Assembly (NCBI RefSeq): GCF_001045555.1
Contig: NZ_LFBU01000002.1
Span: 496,001-560,000, forward strand
Origin: Marinobacter subterrani
GTDB lineage: Bacteria > Pseudomonadota > Gammaproteobacteria > Pseudomonadales > Oleiphilaceae
Direction: 5' to 3'
Length of the DNA stretch: 64,000 nucleotides
In this document: positions 18,333 through 26,886 of the stretch, piece by piece
Position numbering within the stretch: the stretch's first letter is position 1
Layout of the letters: every line of letters begins with the position of its first letter
Made by a program: the position numbers and the translations under genes
The notes under the pieces: generated by a model
The model's input: only the letters and a program-made list of their open reading frames with translations
What the model was told of the DNA's origin: nothing
The model's database searches: none

Positions 18333-19946
18333 TCAGGCCGGTTCGAGGGCACGGATGTCCATCTGACGATGGAACCAGTATTCGTAACCTTCCACGCTTT
18401 CGTTGAAGGCAACGTTCAGGGTCGGCTGCCAGAGGGGAATGCGGGGAATGTCCTCGAACGCCAGCTCGATCATGCGTTTTACATTGGGGGCGTAATCGGG
18501 ATGGTCCATGGCCATGTCCAGCGTGTCATCCACCAGCCGGGCCATTTCCGGATTGTCGTAGTTGTAGGAGTTGAACAGGTTGCCCTTGATGTAGGCCCAG
18601 TAGAAGTAATAGTCCGGAGTGTTCAGCCAGCCGCCGAAGTTCTCCAGGTGCAGGGGCAGTTTCTTGTCCACCAGCGCCACCGTACGCCAGTTGGCACCGG
18701 GGATTTTCTCAATGGTGGCCCTGATGCCAATGTCCGCCAGCCCCTGCTGGATCAATAGTGCCGCCGGCTCCGCCCAGTCAGCGTGGGACAGGTTGAACGA
18801 CAGCGGCACGTCGAAGCCATTCTCGTACCCGGCCTCTGCCATCAGCGCTTTGGCTTTCTCGATGTTCAGGTCGTAGGGTGACTTCTGCGGCCAGTTAATC
18901 TTGTCGACGGTGTCGGTTCCGCCCCACATGGGCATGCCCTGTTCATAGGCGGCCTGCTCGAAGATTTTCTGATAGGGAATGGACCAGGCCACCGCCTGGC
19001 GCACACGCTTGTCCTTGAAGGGTTCGAAGTCGAGGTTGGTGCACAGAGAATAGATACAGTTCTCGATAGGCGTGCTGACTACCTTTACCCCGGGCTTGCT
19101 GGCCAGCTCCTTGGCATCCTTGTTGGGGATGTTGTGAGAGGCGCTGACGCTGCCCCGCTCGATCAGGGCCCGGCGGGTGGACTGCGCCGGCACTTCACGG
19201 ACGATGACCCGCTGGTAGCCCGGAATCTCGCCGCCAACCCACTTGTCATTGCGCTCATAGACCAGCTGCTGGCCGGCGTCCCAGCGGGCCACTTTATAGG
19301 CTCCGGAGCCCGCCGGGTTGCGGTGCAGGTACTCGGTGGCCCAGGGGTCATCGTCAGTGGCGTTGGCTTTGGCTACCTCGGAATTGATGATAATGGGGAT
19401 GGGCGTGGCCAGATCCGGCAGCGCCAGCTTGGACGGAAACGGCAGCGTGATGCGGAAAGTGCGGTCATCCACTACCTCGAACTGCTCCGGCGAGGACAAT
19501 CGACCCGCTTTCATCTGTACGGTGGGGAAGCCGCCGAGAGACACGGCCCGGTCCAGGGACCATTTGACGTCGTGGGCCGTCACCGGTTTGCCGTCCCAGA
19601 AGGTGGCGTCTTCATGGATCCTGAAGGTCATGACGGTGCCGTCGTCACTGATCTCCCAGGACTCGGCCAGTTCCGGCTGCACATTGTCATAGTCATAGCT
19701 CAGGGAACCATCCGGCATCTGCTTGGTGCCGAAGGACACCAGCCGGTCATAGCAGTTGATGGCGACCTGATAGCTGGACCGGTTGGTACCGCTGCGGTGG
19801 ATATCCAGACTGTTGATGGTACCGCCAATCACCACCACGGCGGTTTCCTGGCTGGCGGCCGACGCCGGCAGGATCTTGAACAGCGGCAGGACGCTGGCAC
19901 CGACGGAAAGTGAAGTGGCGCCCTTGAGGAAGTCTCGACGATTCAT
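18333..19946 (-). CDS. Peptide ABC transporter substrate-binding protein (SBP family 5)
   Basis: Periplasmic binding component, 537 residues from the ATG at 19946. That start follows a GGAG-type ribosome site and opens with MNRRDFLKG, a twin-arginine signal, followed by a hydrophobic stretch (SLSVGASVLPLFKILPASAA). An in-frame ATG 75 bases upstream would bury the signal and is rejected. Family 5 hallmarks such as LAESWEISDDGTVMTFRIHE, WDGKPVTAHDVKWSLDR and the KRVRQAVAWSIPYQKI-like segment are present. Tat export of such a protein is less common than Sec export. It heads the operon that ends with the GGT-family gene, so gamma-glutamyl peptides or glutathione are candidate ligands. Confidence 0.9.
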   Translation of the reverse strand: MNRRDFLKGATSLSVGASVLPLFKILPASAASQETAVVVIGGTINSLDIHRSGTNRSSYQVAINCYDRLVSFGTKQMPDGSLSYDYDNVQPELAESWEISDDGTVMTFRIHEDATFWDGKPVTAHDVKWSLDRAVSLGGFPTVQMKAGRLSSPEQFEVVDDRTFRITLPFPSKLALPDLATPIPIIINSEVAKANATDDDPWATEYLHRNPAGSGAYKVARWDAGQQLVYERNDKWVGGEIPGYQRVIVREVPAQSTRRALIERGSVSASHNIPNKDAKELASKPGVKVVSTPIENCIYSLCTNLDFEPFKDKRVRQAVAWSIPYQKIFEQAAYEQGMPMWGGTDTVDKINWPQKSPYDLNIEKAKALMAEAGYENGFDVPLSFNLSHADWAEPAALLIQQGLADIGIRATIEKIPGANWRTVALVDKKLPLHLENFGGWLNTPDYYFYWAYIKGNLFNSYNYDNPEMARLVDDTLDMAMDHPDYAPNVKRMIELAFEDIPRIPLWQPTLNVAFNESVEGYEYWFHRQMDIRALEPA

Positions 19947-20214
19947 TTTGCATGCTCCTGAATGATAAAACCTGCCAGGGTGTATGCAATCGCTAAGCCA
20001 ATGCCGAAAACGACATGCCATAATTCAGGATTAGTATTTTAGATCAATAAATTAGAATCCAAGGCTGGATTCGAATTCAGTCATTGTCGGTACGACAGTC
20101 AAGAGTATGTAGTGCTTGCATGCACTGACAGGGGGCAGGCGTGCTCCATGGGCAGGCCTGGCGTGTCTGGGGTTTGCGCTTGAGGGGTAAGATGGAGGCA
20201 GGCAACTCTTCAAA

Positions 20215-20421
20215 TCATCGCGCCTCAGTTGGCTCGCCGTGCTCCGGTGCTGGAGGCAGATATATGAGTTTGCTGGCCCCCGCTGGCACCCGCCTGCACA
20301 AAGCGTCCGGCCATTTCCGGCGGGAGTACTTGCCGGTCCAGAGAACTTGTTCATGACGGTCAACGCCATGAACATGAAAAACTGATTTTGCAATGTCGAC
20401 GCCAACTCGGGCAATGGTCAT
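20215..20421 (-). pseudogene. IS110-family transposase, N-terminal fragment
   Basis: The first 45 or so residues, MTIARVGVDIAKSVFHVHG and VLWTGKYSRRKWPDALCRR, match the start of IS110-family DEDD transposases, with the first catalytic Asp in GVDIAKS. After about position 20285 the frame runs into unrelated sequence and stops, so only the 5' end of the element survives. The original GAGGAG ribosome site is intact. Some IS110-group elements (IS1111 branch) target integron attC sites, which is relevant because a cassette lies just to the right. Confidence 0.75.
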
Positions 20422-20894
20422 CTGGAATTCTCCTCATCCTCACGATGGTGGTTTGCCTCACTCATCATTATGGCGTGTTGACGCCGGAGTTAGGCGAGGA
20501 GGAGTCCACCCCATTGTTTACGAAGGTTCGCTTTGAGATCGCTACTCATGGGTCACAGCTAAACAAAAGCGAACATTGCGCCGGAGGGTTCTCAGATGGC
20601 CTCGGGTGAGTTTGCTTGTCCTACGCAGATTAACGAAAAAAGTCGAAAAACTTCGTCGATTTTCACTACCTGGGCTTACAAGTCTATGAAAGTTATGAAA
20701 TAGTGGGTTTCATAAGATGCGGGATAAGCGAACAGGTCGTCCGCGCAAAAATGGACATTTTGCCTTTATGCTCTACTGGCTGGTGGTAGTCCGTATTTTA
20801 AGCTTCTGAAATGAACGATAAAAAAGATGGGTGACACTCTGGTTGGTGCGGATAAGCATTTGGGGGATAGGTGTCATTTGTCGTTGAATCAGCT
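20422..20894. other. Non-coding stretch between IS110 fragment and gene cassette
   Basis: No convincing gene. The part next to the transposase start is probably the upstream end of the IS110 element. It holds the 19-base word CTAAACAAAAGCGAACATT (20559-20577), found again with one difference at 45113-45131, and a GTTAGGC (20489-20495) that could be an integron core site or chance. If the downstream gene is a cassette, the rest may be an attI or an older attC; I cannot fold either confidently. Confidence 0.4.
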
Positions 20895-21036
20895 GTTATG
20901 TTTCTGAAAGGAGGTAGTCTTTGGCCTCGACTTGCGTAAACCGCTGAAGGTTGCCACCCATTCCACGTGAAGCCTGCCACCCGGACCGGAGCAAGGCTGC
21001 CACCCATCGGAGCGTAGCGACGCGGGGTTTCTCTTC

Positions 21037-21792
21037 TTACTCCGAAGTCTCGGTGGTCGTCAACTTTGCCTGTTGTTTTCGCATGGACTCGCCCCGCAGA
21101 TTGATCTTGTAGGCGTTGTGAACGAGCCGGTCCAGAATGGCGTCTGCCAGAGTGGCGTCACCGATTACGCCATGCCATTCCTCGATGGGTAATTGGCTAG
21201 TGGCGATGGTGGAGCGCCGGCCATGTCGGTCTTCCAGCACCTCCAGCAAGTCTCTCCGGTTCTCCGCGCTCAGTTTCATCAGCCCCCAGTCATCCAGGAT
21301 CAACACGTCGACCTTGGCCAGATTCGTCAGGAGTTTTGAGTATTGGCCGTCGCCCTTGGCAATGGTCAGCTCCCGCATCAGTCGGGTCAGGCGCACGTAC
21401 TGTGCGGTGTAGCCTTCCCGGCAGGCCTTGTGTGCCAGGGCGCAGGCCAGCCAGGTTTTGCCAACCCCGGTGGGACCGGTGATGAGCACGTTCAGGTGCT
21501 CTTTTACCCATTGGCAGCCCGCCAGTGATTGCACCAGCCCTTTATCCAGGCCCCGTGAGTGCCGGTAATCGATGTCTTCGAGGATGGCCGTGTGCCGCAG
21601 CCGGGCCCGGCGCAACCGGCTGGTCATGCGCCGGTTATCTCGCTCGGTCATTTCCCGGTCCACGAGTAGCCCGAGGCGCTCCTCGAAGCTCAGATCGGTG
21701 ATGTCGGGGGTGGCCGACTGATCCGCCAGGGCGGCAGCCATGCCGGTTAGCTTGAGAGCGTGGAGCTTGTCCAGAGTCGGATGTTTCAACAT
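21037..21792 (-). CDS. istB: IS21-family helper ATPase IstB
   Basis: AAA+ ATPase of 251 residues that helps IstA choose and capture target DNA. Walker A is GPTGVGKTWLA, Walker B VLILDDWGLMKL, and the sensor region RSTIATSQLPIEEWHGVIGD is typical of IstB/DnaC-like proteins. The gene starts 11 bases after the istA stop. Complete and apparently functional. Confidence 0.97.
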   Translation of the reverse strand: MLKHPTLDKLHALKLTGMAAALADQSATPDITDLSFEERLGLLVDREMTERDNRRMTSRLRRARLRHTAILEDIDYRHSRGLDKGLVQSLAGCQWVKEHLNVLITGPTGVGKTWLACALAHKACREGYTAQYVRLTRLMRELTIAKGDGQYSKLLTNLAKVDVLILDDWGLMKLSAENRRDLLEVLEDRHGRRSTIATSQLPIEEWHGVIGDATLADAILDRLVHNAYKINLRGESMRKQQAKLTTTETSE

Positions 21793-21803
21793 GTCAGGTT
21801 CCT

Positions 21804-23345
21804 TCAGTGGTAGTAGGCGGGGCCGCGGATGTTGTCGTGGGTGTCGGGTAAGGCCAGTTCCTGTTGTTCTTCCAAGGGCTGCTGGTCCAGGCGATGTTTG
21901 AGGATGGATTCAATGCTCTTGTAGCGGCAGCTTCCCAGCATCAGGGCGCGCTGGCAGGCGGCCTCCAGCCGCGACTCGCCGTAGCTCTGCCCCAACCGGA
22001 GAATGCCGAGGCACGAACGGTAAGCCTGCTGTGGGTGTTTGCGGGCACCCAGTGCGGTGCGGATAAGCTTCTCCGTCGCCGGTCCGGTCTTGGCTGCCCA
22101 GGCGATCAGCCGTTCCGGCGACCACTCGCCGGCGTGGCGATGGGATTCGGGCATGTGCGCGGCGATGGTGGTGTGCCGTCCCTTCTGGTCGGAGCGCCGG
22201 TGGCTGGCGATCCGGTTGCCCCGGTAAAAGCATTCGATGGTGTTGTGAGTGATGCGAACCTCCACCTCTTTCTTGATCAGGGTGTAGGGCACCGAGTAGT
22301 AATGCCCGTCGATGGCCACGTGGTAGTCGATGTGGACCCGGGCTTTTTTCCACTCCGCGTAGACATACGGCTCTGCGGGCAATGGCTGTAGAACCGGTTT
22401 ATCCAGCTGCTCGAAGTGGTCGCGCCGGCAGCCGGGCAACTTGCGGAAGGGGCGGGTGTTCAGCCTCTCCAGCAGCTCACGGATGGTGGCGTTGAGTTGC
22501 CCCAGAGAGAAGTGCTGGTGATGGCGCAACGCCGCCAGGATCCAGCGCTCGACGATCAACACACCCCCTTCCACCTTGGCCTTGTCGCGGGGCTTGCGGG
22601 CACGCGTGGGAACGATGGCGATCCCATAATGGGCAGCCATATCCTGGTAAGTTGGATTGAGGTCCGGTTCGTACCGGTGGGCCTTGGTGACCCCCGATTT
22701 CAAATTGTCCGGGACCACTAATTCCGGCACTCCGTTCAGGTACTGGAAGGCCCGGGTGTGAGAGCCGATCCAGTCCGGCAATGTCTGGCTCCAGGTGGCT
22801 TCGGCGTAGGTGTAATTGGATGCGCCCATCACCGCGACAAAGACTTGCGCCTCATGGATCTCTCCGGTGGTGCGGTCAATGACGGGCACGGTCTGACCAG
22901 CGTAGTCCACGAACAGCTTCTCACCGGCCCGATGGTCCTGGCGCATCACCAGGTCCAGCTTGCCCCGCCAGGTCCGGTAGTGCTCGCAGAACCAGCTGTA
23001 CTGATAACCGTCCGGGTTGGCTTGCCGGTACTCCTGCCACAGCAGGAACAGGGTGACATTCTTGCCCGTGAGTTCGTCGCGGATGTGTTGCCAGTCGGGT
23101 ATGCCTCTGGCCTGTGCCGGGAGATCCGGTGGTGGCGGGAACAGCAGCTGCTCCAGATGGGCCTCGTCCAGATCCGCTGGCAACGGCCAGCTCAGACCGG
23201 CCTCAACCGTGCGGCGCAGGTATTCGCTCACGGTGGGGCGGCTGACGCCACAGGCCGCCGCAATCTGGCGGTTGCTCAGCCCTCGCTCCCACTTGAGGCG
23301 AAGAACTTCTTTGATCTTACGCATGGATAACCTCTTCGCTGGCAT
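21804..23345 (-). CDS. istA: IS21-family transposase IstA
   Basis: DDE transposase of about 513 residues. An N-terminal helix-turn-helix (LRLKWERGLSNRQIAAACG and SRPTVSEYLRR) precedes the integrase core, with the triad visible as Asp in FVDYAGQTVPVID, Asp in ELVVPDNLKSG and Glu in KAKVEGGVLIVERW. A C-terminal domain with YHVAIDGHYYSVPY follows. I prefer the ATG at 23345 (MPAKRLSMRKIKE) because a CGGAG motif lies at suitable spacing; an in-frame ATG nine bases earlier is possible. No frame disruption is seen. Confidence 0.96.
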   Translation of the reverse strand: MPAKRLSMRKIKEVLRLKWERGLSNRQIAAACGVSRPTVSEYLRRTVEAGLSWPLPADLDEAHLEQLLFPPPPDLPAQARGIPDWQHIRDELTGKNVTLFLLWQEYRQANPDGYQYSWFCEHYRTWRGKLDLVMRQDHRAGEKLFVDYAGQTVPVIDRTTGEIHEAQVFVAVMGASNYTYAEATWSQTLPDWIGSHTRAFQYLNGVPELVVPDNLKSGVTKAHRYEPDLNPTYQDMAAHYGIAIVPTRARKPRDKAKVEGGVLIVERWILAALRHHQHFSLGQLNATIRELLERLNTRPFRKLPGCRRDHFEQLDKPVLQPLPAEPYVYAEWKKARVHIDYHVAIDGHYYSVPYTLIKKEVEVRITHNTIECFYRGNRIASHRRSDQKGRHTTIAAHMPESHRHAGEWSPERLIAWAAKTGPATEKLIRTALGARKHPQQAYRSCLGILRLGQSYGESRLEAACQRALMLGSCRYKSIESILKHRLDQQPLEEQQELALPDTHDNIRGPAYYH

Positions 23346-24055
23346 CTGGCCCATCTCCGGATGAAAAGGGTCAGAGTACCGTTAAGTTATCCCGCGCCGG
23401 ACGATTTTGATGGAGCTTCAGGCAGCCTGCCGGGGTGGCAGCTTTGCCGTGGAATCAGTGGCAGCTTTCGCGTGGAATGGGTGGCAGGCTTGGTCTGGAA
23501 TCAGTGGCAACCTTGGTCTGGAATACGCACTCGACTTGGCTAGACATCGTTGATACCGCAGTAAAGATTGGGCTAGGCGCTGCGATCAGCGGCATCGCAA
23601 CGTACACCGTCACGCGGTACAAGCATGTTTCAGATAAAAGTCTTGAGGCGACTCAAAGAAAGCGGGATGCCTTAAGCCAAGTTGCTGAAGAAGTTGAGGA
23701 GTTCTCCCATATTTCTCTCAATTATTGGGCGCGGATTCTCGATTGGACTCGGAAACGTGCGAATGGGAAGTCACCGAATGAAACACAAGAGCAAGAGCTT
23801 CGCCTCGTTCGCACAGAGCTATTCAATTCTTATAAGGTGCTAGCCAGCGCTGAATCAAAGCTTTTGCTCATGGGTGAGCGGGAGGCTCAGGATTTAGTCC
23901 GGAAATATGGTGAAGAATTGACCAAGTTTTATTCGAAAGCATTCGTTGGTGATCACGGGATGTCGGTAGATGAAATTCAAGGGTGGCGCGAGGTAATCCT
24001 TTCAGGTCGTATCAAAGTGTTTAATGAGTTGAGCCGCGTGTTCAAGAGTTTGGAA

Positions 24056-24135
24056 ACATAACCAAACCAGTCACGGCGACGCCTTTTTCGTTGCGGCTTT
24101 GCCTCCACTACAAAGGCGCGCGTGCTGAGCGGCGT
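24056..24135 (+). other. attC-like recombination site
   Basis: ACATAAC (24056-24062) overlaps the cassette gene stop codon. The site continues with an imperfect palindrome whose arms include CGACGCCTTT and AAAGGCGCGCG around a short centre, then GCTGAGCGGCGT. The expected right core GTTATGT is cut after GT, where the group II intron sequence begins. This matches an attC site with the right core split by the intron. The call rests on layout and symmetry, not on a model search. Confidence 0.6.
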
Positions 24136-25090
24136 GTGTGCCGGGCATGGCTCAGAACTAGGGAGCGGAGCGCCGCCCGGGTGAAAGTCCTCCTGCCAGG
24201 TGTTCGCAGAGCCGAAGGCTAGGAGAAGGGCAATGGCGTCATCGCGAGGTGGGGTCTCCGGGGCGCCGGCCGGAAGTAAGCCCAATCCAAAGCGGCGGGG
24301 CGACGAACAGGAACCCGATACGAGGTGTGGTACATCCGGGGCGAGCGGGCACGTGACCGCGAAGCCCTCCTTCTGCGACCGGGATGTGCTTTATAAATCG
24401 GGCGTTCACGCCGTGAAAGCTCTGTGCCTTACCCCGGGAGGTCTGCCATGTGTGGACGGACCCACTGAGAGACGAGCGATCGCCTCTGATCGCGTGGCAG
24501 AAATCAGCCGAGGGCATAGTAGGTTCGCCCGTGAACCGAAGGCCCGAACAGAGACAGGAGTCGAGTGTCCGTGCAGGGAAACGGGATGGCATCCGCAAAG
24601 CAGCTTGCGCTGCCCCTGGAGTCCCCAGGGGATGAACCCGTTGCTGGAAACCGGAAAGACTCGCACTCCGTCAACCCTCACCGTGGATGGCGCGTGTATT
24701 GAGCAGGGACAACCTCAATCGCGCCCTGAAACAGGTTCGACGTAACAAGGGAGCGCCGGGCATCGACGGCATGACCGTGGATGGATTGACGGATTATCTG
24801 CGTCAACACTGGCCGGAGATCCGGCAGCAGTTGCTCCAGCAGACCTACCGACCCAAACCGGTCCGGCGGGTCACCATTCCCAAAGCCAACGGCGATTCCC
24901 GCCCTCTGGGCATCCCGACGGTGCTGGACCGCTTTATCCAGCAAGCAATCGCTCAGGTTATCCAGCAGGATTGGGAACCCCGCTTTCACCCACATAGCTA
25001 CGGTTTTCGCCCGGGACGCTCTGCGCATCAAGCCGTCCGATACGGACAGCGCTGCGCCCGGGAAGGTCGCACTTTGTGTATTCATCATAT
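24136..25090 (+). mobile_element. Group II intron, 3'-truncated
   Basis: GTGTGCC at 24136 resembles the conserved 5' end of bacterial group II introns, followed by structured RNA-like sequence (GGGTGAAAGTCC, CGAAGGCTAGGAG) before the maturase gene at 24687. The maturase is cut at about 25080 and domains V/VI are not seen, so the 3' half is lost and the intron cannot splice. It starts within an attC-like site, the known target of the IIC-attC intron group. Confidence 0.75.
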
Positions 25091-25100
25091 TTTTCATTGA
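24687..25100 (+). pseudogene. Group II intron reverse transcriptase/maturase, N-terminal fragment
   Basis: The first 130 or so residues match LtrA-like intron-encoded proteins: RRNKGAPGIDGMTVDGL, then RPKPVRRVTIPKANGDSRPL, GIPTVLDRFIQQAIAQVIQ and HSYGFRPGRSAHQAV. The frame then ends in unrelated residues (LCIHHIFH) before the catalytic YADD motif, maturase X and endonuclease domains. It is therefore a truncated, inactive copy, and the break near 25080 marks a past deletion or recombination. Confidence 0.88.
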
Positions 25101-25431
25101 TGCGAGGGTGCGTATACGGACGAACGTGAACGACCATTCTGGCATGCAAAACATGTATTCGCCAACGACTGGTTCCGGTGGGGCACACAAGTAATTAAGT
25201 TCAGTGGTTGGGACCGGCAGGTCAATCAAAAGACCTCTTCTGCAGAGGCCTCATGCTATTCGCGTGGAGTAAGCAAGATTAGCTAGTCAGGAATCTAGTC
25301 AGAACCAGTCCTTCCAAAACTTCTGCTTCTTTCGCCTTGCCGTTCTATTCGGACGTCAGGTCGTTAATATCGCAGGTTCCAACAGCTCAGCCCAACACAT
25401 GGCGGAAAGTGGGAGCCTTAAAATTTCGCTT
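25101..25431. other. Unassigned stretch after truncated intron
   Basis: About 330 bp with no supportable gene. A short plus-strand frame ends GMQNMYSPTTGSGGAHK (stop near 25191) and may be the tail of a lost gene. A small hairpin GACCTCT-TCTGC-AGAGGCC lies near 25230-25250. Sequence style changes here from mobile-element remnants to the MocR-TRAP region. Confidence 0.4.
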
Positions 25432-26820
25432 TCAGCGATTTGACCTAACCACTTCCTTCCGAAGGAATTCCAAAAGACGAGAATCACGGGCGTGGGCGAT
25501 GTTGATGCGTAAGGCGTGGCTGGCATCACCATCCGTTAAAGTAAACAGGTGACCGGGGGCCAAGAAGATGCCTTGACCGGAGGCCTTGTGAGTAAGCTCC
25601 ATTATGTTCACGTTATCGGGTAGCGGGCACCAAACATAATATCCTCCGGTGGGTGGATGGATCTGATTCAAGCCGATACCCCCCAAAGCCGTCACTGCCT
25701 CGGCTCCGGCCTTGGCAACCCTGTCCCGGAGGCGACTCATATGGCGCCGGTAACGGCCCTTTATGATCATCTCGTGAATCATGCCTTCTATCGCAGTGGA
25801 CCCATTCACCACCGTTAACATTTTAATATCAGTCAGGGAATGTATAAGTTTTCTGCTGGCGGCGATGTAACCGCAACGGAGGCTGGCGGATAGAGTCTTG
25901 GAAAAGGTGCCGACATAAATTACGCGATTCAGCGCGTCCAGTGATGCTAGATGGGGTGTGGAACGAGGCAGGATGTCTCCGAAGGGGTCGTCTTCAATAA
26001 TGGTTAAATCGTATTTTTCGGCAATCCGCAAGACGGCATGCATGTTCTGCAGAGACATCGAGGTACCGGTCGGATTATGTGCCATGGGTTGCACGAATAA
26101 CAGCCTCGGTCGGTATGTCTGGATGGCTTGCTCCAGCTTTTCAATATCGAGGCCGTCTGGACCTCGGGGAACGCCTATGGTGCGAGCGCGTTGGAGTCTC
26201 AGTTTTCCAAACATCGGGTAATAGCCAGGCGTTTCAACGAGGACGGGGTCGTGTGCTTCAACATAATGCCGAATAATCAGGTCAAAGGCATGGTTGGCGC
26301 CAAACGTCATCAGGACCTGGTCCGGATGTGCGCTGATTGCGCGGTCCAGCAGTACGCGCGATATATCTTCCCGTAATTCCATTAAACCTTGGGGATTTCC
26401 ATACTCAAATGCATCGCCCTCATTCCCTACTCCCATTCGCTTGAACTGACGGCGGATATCCGCATTTTCCATCCAACTGGCTGGCAGGCGTCCATCTCCG
26501 GCTCTCACTTCGTAATTCTGGTTCAACTGCTCCCTGAGCAGGGATATCAGGTCAACTGCTTCGGTGAAGTGCTCGGGTTTGATGTCTGGATGAGCTGGTC
26601 GGGCAACTTCAACATAGAAACCTGAGCCCCGCCGTGGCCGAACATAACCAGTGGCTACCAAGCGATCGTAAGCATCGATGATCGTGTTCTTCGAAACTCT
26701 GAAGGTATCAGCTGAACTGCGAATGGAAGGTAGTCGAGAGCCTGCGGCCAGGTCTCCCTGCTCAATCTGGCTGACTATTCTGTCAGCAATCTGTTGGGCT
26801 TTAGCTGGCTGTTGAGTCAT
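25432..26820 (-). CDS. MocR-type regulator (GntR winged helix fused to PLP aminotransferase-like domain)
   Basis: About 462 residues. The N-terminal winged helix (ADRIVSQIEQGDLAAGSRLP, FRVSKNTIIDAYDRLVATG) is joined to a fold-type I aminotransferase-like domain with NPTGTSMSLQNM, EDDPFGDILP and the PLP-lysine region YVGTFSKTLSASLRCGYIA. I start at the ATG at 26820, behind GGGAAGAG; an in-frame upstream ATG lies in the promoter. It diverges from a TRAP-HMG-CoA reductase operon, with repeats in the shared region, so it probably controls uptake and use of mevalonate or a related acid. Most studied MocR regulators respond to amines or amino acids, so the effector here is open. Confidence 0.9.
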   Translation of the reverse strand: MTQQPAKAQQIADRIVSQIEQGDLAAGSRLPSIRSSADTFRVSKNTIIDAYDRLVATGYVRPRRGSGFYVEVARPAHPDIKPEHFTEAVDLISLLREQLNQNYEVRAGDGRLPASWMENADIRRQFKRMGVGNEGDAFEYGNPQGLMELREDISRVLLDRAISAHPDQVLMTFGANHAFDLIIRHYVEAHDPVLVETPGYYPMFGKLRLQRARTIGVPRGPDGLDIEKLEQAIQTYRPRLLFVQPMAHNPTGTSMSLQNMHAVLRIAEKYDLTIIEDDPFGDILPRSTPHLASLDALNRVIYVGTFSKTLSASLRCGYIAASRKLIHSLTDIKMLTVVNGSTAIEGMIHEMIIKGRYRRHMSRLRDRVAKAGAEAVTALGGIGLNQIHPPTGGYYVWCPLPDNVNIMELTHKASGQGIFLAPGHLFTLTDGDASHALRINIAHARDSRLLEFLRKEVVRSNR

Positions 26821-26830
26821 GGCTCTTCCC

Positions 26831-26886
26831 AAATTGTACTTGTATTTATGTGGGTACAGTGTATGGGTCAATTACATAAATTGTAC
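26831..26886. promoter_or_regulatory. Direct repeats and promoter candidate for the MocR gene and divergent TRAP operon
   Basis: AAATTGTAC occurs at 26831-26839 and again at 26878-26886 as a direct repeat with 47-base spacing, followed in both copies by a TTGT-containing tract. MocR/GabR-type regulators bind direct repeats. On the minus strand TTGACC (26871-26866) and TAAATA (26848-26843) are 17 bases apart and could be the regulator's -35/-10. One repeat then sits near its transcription start and the other just upstream of -35. Confidence 0.55.

Larger units (their letters stand above)
20933..23529 (-). mobile_element. IS21-family insertion sequence, complete, with 7-bp target duplication
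   Basis: The element is 2,597 bp. Its ends are TGCGTA (20933-20938) and TACGCA (23524-23529), with inner AAGGTTGCCAC / GTGGCAACCTT matches. CTCGACT occurs directly on both flanks (20926-20932 and 23530-23536), an exact target-site duplication. Several GTGGCAG-type repeats lie inside each end, as expected for the multiple transposase-binding repeats of IS21. istA and istB are both intact, so it may still be active. It interrupts a cassette gene. Confidence 0.93.
20921..24061 (+). pseudogene. Cassette gene for a small membrane-anchored protein, split by IS21
   Basis: Removing the IS21 element and one copy of its 7-base target duplication joins TTG-GCC-TCG-ACT (20921-20932) to TGG-CTA-GAC at 23537 in frame. 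The restored protein is 178 residues, starting from TTG with AAAGGAGG (20907-20914) six bases upstream. It begins MASTWLDIVDTAVKIGLGAA, with one predicted membrane helix (about 9-30). A charged, helical cytoplasmic part follows, and the end is VFNELSRVFKSLET. I recognise no family. The part after the IS still has an open frame reading out of the IS end from a GTG at 23435, but without a good ribosome site. The insertion at codon 4/5 presumably inactivates it. Confidence 0.7.
20895..24135 (+). mobile_element. Integron-type gene cassette, interrupted by IS21 element
   Basis: The left core site GTTATGT (20895-20901) is followed closely by an AAAGGAGG ribosome site and an open reading frame. The frame ends inside ACATAAC (24056-24062), the exact complement of that core, which begins an attC-like palindromic region ending at 24135, where a group II intron begins. 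Gene plus ACATAAC...palindrome is the normal layout of a cassette. An IS21 element at 20933-23529 splits the gene. No integrase gene is in the window, so the parent integron is not identified. Confidence 0.6.

Noticed and set aside
17286..18758. 490-codon plus-strand frame opposite the DppB-type permease
   Set aside because: Antisense to a permease with all expected motifs; residues such as repeated HHQ and QGQ are typical of shadows.
20820..20880. GTGACAC / GTGTCAT pair as a structured element
   Set aside because: The arms match over only six or seven bases and the flanks do not pair; likely chance.
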